NCBI GenBank assembly: GCA_018816585.1 | Contig: JAHIVQ010000092.1 | Coordinates: 1-5,899, forward strand | Direction: 5' to 3' | DNA from: Nanobdellota archaeon | GTDB taxonomy: Archaea; Nanobdellota; Nanobdellia; SCGC-AAA011-G17; JAFCDX01 | DNA length: 5,899 nt | Shown here: one piece after another, positions 4,709-5,899 of the stretch | How the letters are laid out: the number at the start of each line of letters is the position of its first letter | How positions within the stretch are numbered: the first letter of the stretch is position 1 | Program-made: the position numbers and the translations under genes | Notes under the pieces: model-generated | Database searches by the model: none | Seen by the model: only the letters and a program-made list of their open reading frames with translations | Told to the model about the DNA's origin: nothing

Positions 4709-5256
4709 TAAAGATTACCTGTTTTATAAGTTATTAATTCCAACTCATTTAAATTGTCTGGATGGGTTAATGGATATGATTTCAGTTCTGGGTATAGTTC
4801 TGATAAGAAGTTCCAATGCGCATAACTTTCTTGCCTAGCACTATCTCTCAAAACAGAGTATAAATATTTAGGTTTAGGTTTAATGCCTTTCTCAAAATGC
4901 CGTAATATCCAATTGCGGATTGATACAAATCTAGGCACTTTTTTAAACGCCTCATCACAACTGCTGTTTTCTAATATCTGCATAAACTCTAATGCTGTTA
5001 ATTTAGAAAAGCACATTGCATGATATTTCTTTTCAGAACTTGAGAAGATATGAAAATTCCCTAAATCTTTAAATTGTTGTAATCTTGGAATTTCACCATT
5101 AACATAGTCTTCTTCTATCAAATCATAATCTAGATACACGCAATACAACCCATCTTGTGTCCGATTTCCTGTACCAGTAGTCCAAACTTTAGGTTTTGGT
5201 ATTCTCTCAAACACTATTTTGTATAGGTTATGTTTTGTTTTTAATGTTAAGTTCAT
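4708..5256 (-). CDS. Replication-type protein with primase-like (AEP-like) motifs
   Basis: The 182-aa product has a strand ending in an acidic pair, YCVYLDYD (D43 and D45), then a strand and turn with K-K-Y-H79-A-M-C-F, and later R114-N-W-I-L-R119 followed by a basic K-G-x-K-x-K stretch. Acidic DxD followed by a histidine after a beta-strand is the layout of archaeo-eukaryotic primase active sites (motifs I and II). An expected third acidic motif is not obvious, so this may be a diverged or minimal version, or another nucleic-acid enzyme. The 'DYD..H..R-W-LR' layout is familiar from proteins of archaeal viruses and plasmids, but I cannot name the family. ATG 5256 is preferred because GGTGAT (5260-5265) lies 3 nt upstream; ATG 5286 would add ten residues and has no such site. 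The gene sits next to the repeat region, as expected of an initiator. Confidence 0.6.
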   Translation of the reverse strand: MNLTLKTKHNLYKIVFERIPKPKVWTTGTGNRTQDGLYCVYLDYDLIEEDYVNGEIPRLQQFKDLGNFHIFSSSEKKYHAMCFSKLTALEFMQILENSSCDEAFKKVPRFVSIRNWILRHFEKGIKPKPKYLYSVLRDSARQESYAHWNFLSELYPELKSYPLTHPDNLNELELITYKTGNL

Positions 5257-5259
5257 AAT

Positions 5260-5265
5260 ATCACC
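5260..5265 (-). promoter_or_regulatory. Ribosome binding site deciding the start of the replication-type gene
   Basis: On the minus strand GGTGAT is followed by ATT and then ATG 5256. It matches the archaeal anti-Shine-Dalgarno end, and the alternative ATG at 5286 is preceded only by AATAAATAAATAAA. The alternative is close to the predicted transcription start, so both starts could be used. Confidence 0.5.
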
Positions 5266-5319
5266 ATCAACAAACCCAGAATTCATTTATTTATTTATTA
5301 AACTAATCTCTAAATTAAC

Positions 5320-5337
5320 TTATATTTATATTTTTCT
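5320..5337 (-). promoter_or_regulatory. Archaeal promoter for the replication operon
   Basis: On the minus strand CAGAAAAATATAAATATAAG forms a BRE/TATA-like element. Transcription would start near 5300, giving a leader of about 15 nt to ATG 5286 or about 45 nt to ATG 5256. It lies between the direct repeats and the gene. Confidence 0.6.
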
Positions 5338-5380
5338 GTTTTTGGCTTAGCTTACACAGATTATTAGTGCAATACCATCC

Positions 5381-5403
5381 ATTGAACCATAATGATTATG
5401 ATT
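5381..5403 (-). repeat. Direct repeat A, copy 1, palindromic core
   Basis: This 23-bp sequence matches 5773-5795 with one difference. In this copy the core CATAATGATTATG (5388-5400) is a perfect inverted repeat around one base, as expected of a dimeric protein's binding site or an iteron. It lies about 45-60 bp upstream of the replication-operon TATA box. Confidence 0.7.
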
Positions 5404-5411
5404 GCGAATAT

Positions 5412-5437
5412 GAGTTTTATCGATAATTATGTTTAGT
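5412..5437 (-). repeat. Direct repeat B, copy 1, overlapping the end of a small gene
   Basis: This 26-bp sequence matches 5600-5625 with a single T/C difference. Its core TTATCGATAA is a perfect 10-bp palindrome. It covers the stop codon of the 55-aa gene, so the last codons (H-N-Y-R-stop) are encoded by the repeat. Confidence 0.7.
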
Positions 5438-5584
5438 GAAGGTTTTTCCTTCTTCATATGCTTTTGAAATTATATCTTCAATAGCAAACCTAAAACTTTG
5501 AATATCATCTGTAACTCTATTCGATTCAATAATTGACAATCCTGCATCAATCAACACAGATATAATTTCGTGTTTTTTTATCAT
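5417..5584 (-). CDS. 55-aa small protein, possible paralogue of the next small gene
   Basis: No family is recognised. The protein is helical: MIKKHEIISVLIDAG, then SNRVTDDIQ, then a helix IEDIISKAYEEGKTF and a short tail HNYR. The first and last parts line up loosely with the 47-aa protein encoded just upstream (M-I-x(2-5)-EII ... VT ... IE/ME-x-I), suggesting an old tandem duplication. ATG 5584 is the only usual start in the frame; a good ribosome binding site is not visible. The gene is flanked by the two copies of direct repeat B. The composition and amphipathic helix pattern look like a real protein. Lying upstream of the replication operon on the same strand, it may be a small regulator or copy-control protein, but nothing in it proves DNA binding. 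Confidence 0.6.
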   Translation of the reverse strand: MIKKHEIISVLIDAGLSIIESNRVTDDIQSFRFAIEDIISKAYEEGKTFTKHNYR

Positions 5585-5599
5585 CTTTAAGGCTTCATT

Positions 5600-5625
5600 G
5601 AGTTTTATCGATAATTATGTTCAGT
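5600..5625 (-). repeat. Direct repeat B, copy 2
   Basis: Second copy of the 26-bp repeat, with the same TTATCGATAA palindrome (5606-5615). It lies between the 47-aa and 55-aa genes, covering the stop codon of the first and ending 16 nt before the start of the second. Confidence 0.7.
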
Positions 5626-5764
5626 CACCAAAAATGATTGATTCTGCGTAAATTTCTTCCATCTTAATTTTAGCATTGTGTTTTCCTAATTCAGTAACAT
5701 TAGGAGAATTTATAAGTTGTTTACAAGCTTCGATTATTTCATATCTTCTTTGATTTGTTATCAT
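5621..5764 (-). CDS. 47-aa small protein, possible paralogue of the 55-aa gene
   Basis: No family is recognised. The protein has an N-terminal helix (QRRYEIIEACKQLI), a short SPNVTEL turn and a C-terminal helix (AKIKMEEIYAESIIF), ending GD. It shares a loose pattern with the 55-aa protein downstream (MI..., EII, VT, ME-x-I). ATG 5764 follows repeat A (5773-5795) by only 8 nt, so its leader is very short or contains the repeat; no clear ribosome binding site is seen. The TGA stop lies in repeat B. Coding status rests on the protein-like composition, the shared pattern with its neighbour and the neat fit between repeats. Confidence 0.55.
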   Translation of the reverse strand: MITNQRRYEIIEACKQLINSPNVTELGKHNAKIKMEEIYAESIIFGD

Positions 5765-5772
5765 TTTTGATT

Positions 5773-5795
5773 ATTGAACCATAATGCTTATGATT
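5773..5795 (-). repeat. Direct repeat A, copy 2
   Basis: This matches 5381-5403 at 22 of 23 positions. The changed base weakens the palindrome here (CATAATGCTTATG). It lies between the stop of the right-edge frame (5796) and the start of the 47-aa gene (5764). A degenerate related sequence, ATCATAATGAT, occurs at 5848-5858. Confidence 0.7.
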
Positions 5796-5899
5796 TTATG
5801 AAGATTTGTCCTTATTTGGACATCTTCTTATTTTTTGTTTAGCAAAATCATAATGATAACCATCTATACAAGCATCTTCTATTTTTCTTAAATAAGGAC
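5796..5899 (-). CDS. Partial frame running off the right edge (last 33 residues)
   Basis: The frame enters from beyond the window and reads PYLRKIEDACIDGYHYDF, then AKQKIRRCPNKDKSS and stop. It has no start codon inside the window. The IED...A...G pattern recalls the IEDIISKAYEEG helix of the 55-aa protein, so it could be a third member of the same small family. It is also possible that this is chance open sequence. If the two window ends were simply joined, a stop would occur two codons beyond the edge with no usual start codon, so this joining would leave the frame without a start. Confidence 0.4.
   Translation of the reverse strand, partial: PYLRKIEDACIDGYHYDFAKQKIRRCPNKDKSS
5800..5827 (-). 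other. Hairpin at the end of the right-edge frame
   Basis: GAAGAT (5800-5805) pairs with ATCTTC (5822-5827) and GTCC (5808-5811) pairs with GGAC (5818-5821), leaving a 2-nt bulge and a 6-nt TTATTT loop. It overlaps the last codons of the partial frame. It could be an operator, part of an origin, or an mRNA 3' structure. Confidence 0.45.

Noticed and set aside
5381..5795. CRISPR array
   Set aside because: Only two copies of each repeat, unequal spacing, and genes lie between them.
1..5899. The window as a complete closed circle
   Set aside because: The ends share no overlap, and joining them leaves the right-edge frame without a start codon; circularity is possible but not shown.

Overview
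The window looks like most or all of a small, AT-rich mobile element of an archaeon, probably a virus or virus-derived plasmid; DPANN-type or methanogen-like hosts fit best. The archaeal assignment rests on TATA/BRE-like promoters (near 363-380, 3134-3148 and, on the minus strand, 5320-5337), very frequent GAGGTGA/GGTGAT ribosome binding sites, a leaderless-looking GTG gene, AGA-dominated arginine codons and a small protein resembling archaeal VapB-like/DUF7557 DNA-binding proteins. There are no rRNA, tRNA, CRISPR or housekeeping genes. All family assignments come from reading motifs by eye; no database search was run.

Plus strand, 39-3060: a tightly packed run of small genes. It starts with an unknown 70-aa protein and a 41-aa zinc-knuckle protein. 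A promoter then overlaps the zinc-protein stop codon, and its transcript would begin with a stem-loop leader before a winged-helix regulator (477-713). Next come six very short frames (736-1416), one of them doubtful and several below 50 codons. These are followed by a 2-TM protein, a 76-aa soluble protein, a second 2-TM protein, and a 293-aa P-loop ATPase with clear Walker A and B motifs (2179-3060). Most neighbours overlap or have the stop codon inside the next ribosome binding site, so this reads as one operon.

Plus strand, 3060-4212: a long imperfect hairpin (3060-3125) exposes a sequence matching the anti-Shine-Dalgarno end of 16S rRNA. A new promoter then drives a small ribbon-helix-helix-like protein and a 297-aa secreted protein with a signal peptide, six N-glycosylation sequons and eight cysteines, a candidate surface or attachment protein.

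Minus strand, 4214-5899: a two-gene operon, convergent with the plus genes and separated from them by 1 nt. It encodes a replication-type protein with primase-like DxD and H motifs (4708-5256) and a 164-aa helical protein (4214-4708). Upstream lie two small, probably paralogous genes (5417-5584, 5621-5764) and a frame running off the right edge. They are set among two pairs of direct repeats with palindromic cores in a nested arrangement, A-gene-B-gene-B-A. This is the best candidate for the origin/regulatory region.

Together the layout is a replication module on one strand and a morphogenesis-like module (small membrane proteins, packaging-type ATPase, secreted glycoprotein) on the other. 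That resembles small archaeal viruses of pleomorphic or filamentous (inovirus-like) type, but no capsid protein is recognisable, so viral status is an inference.
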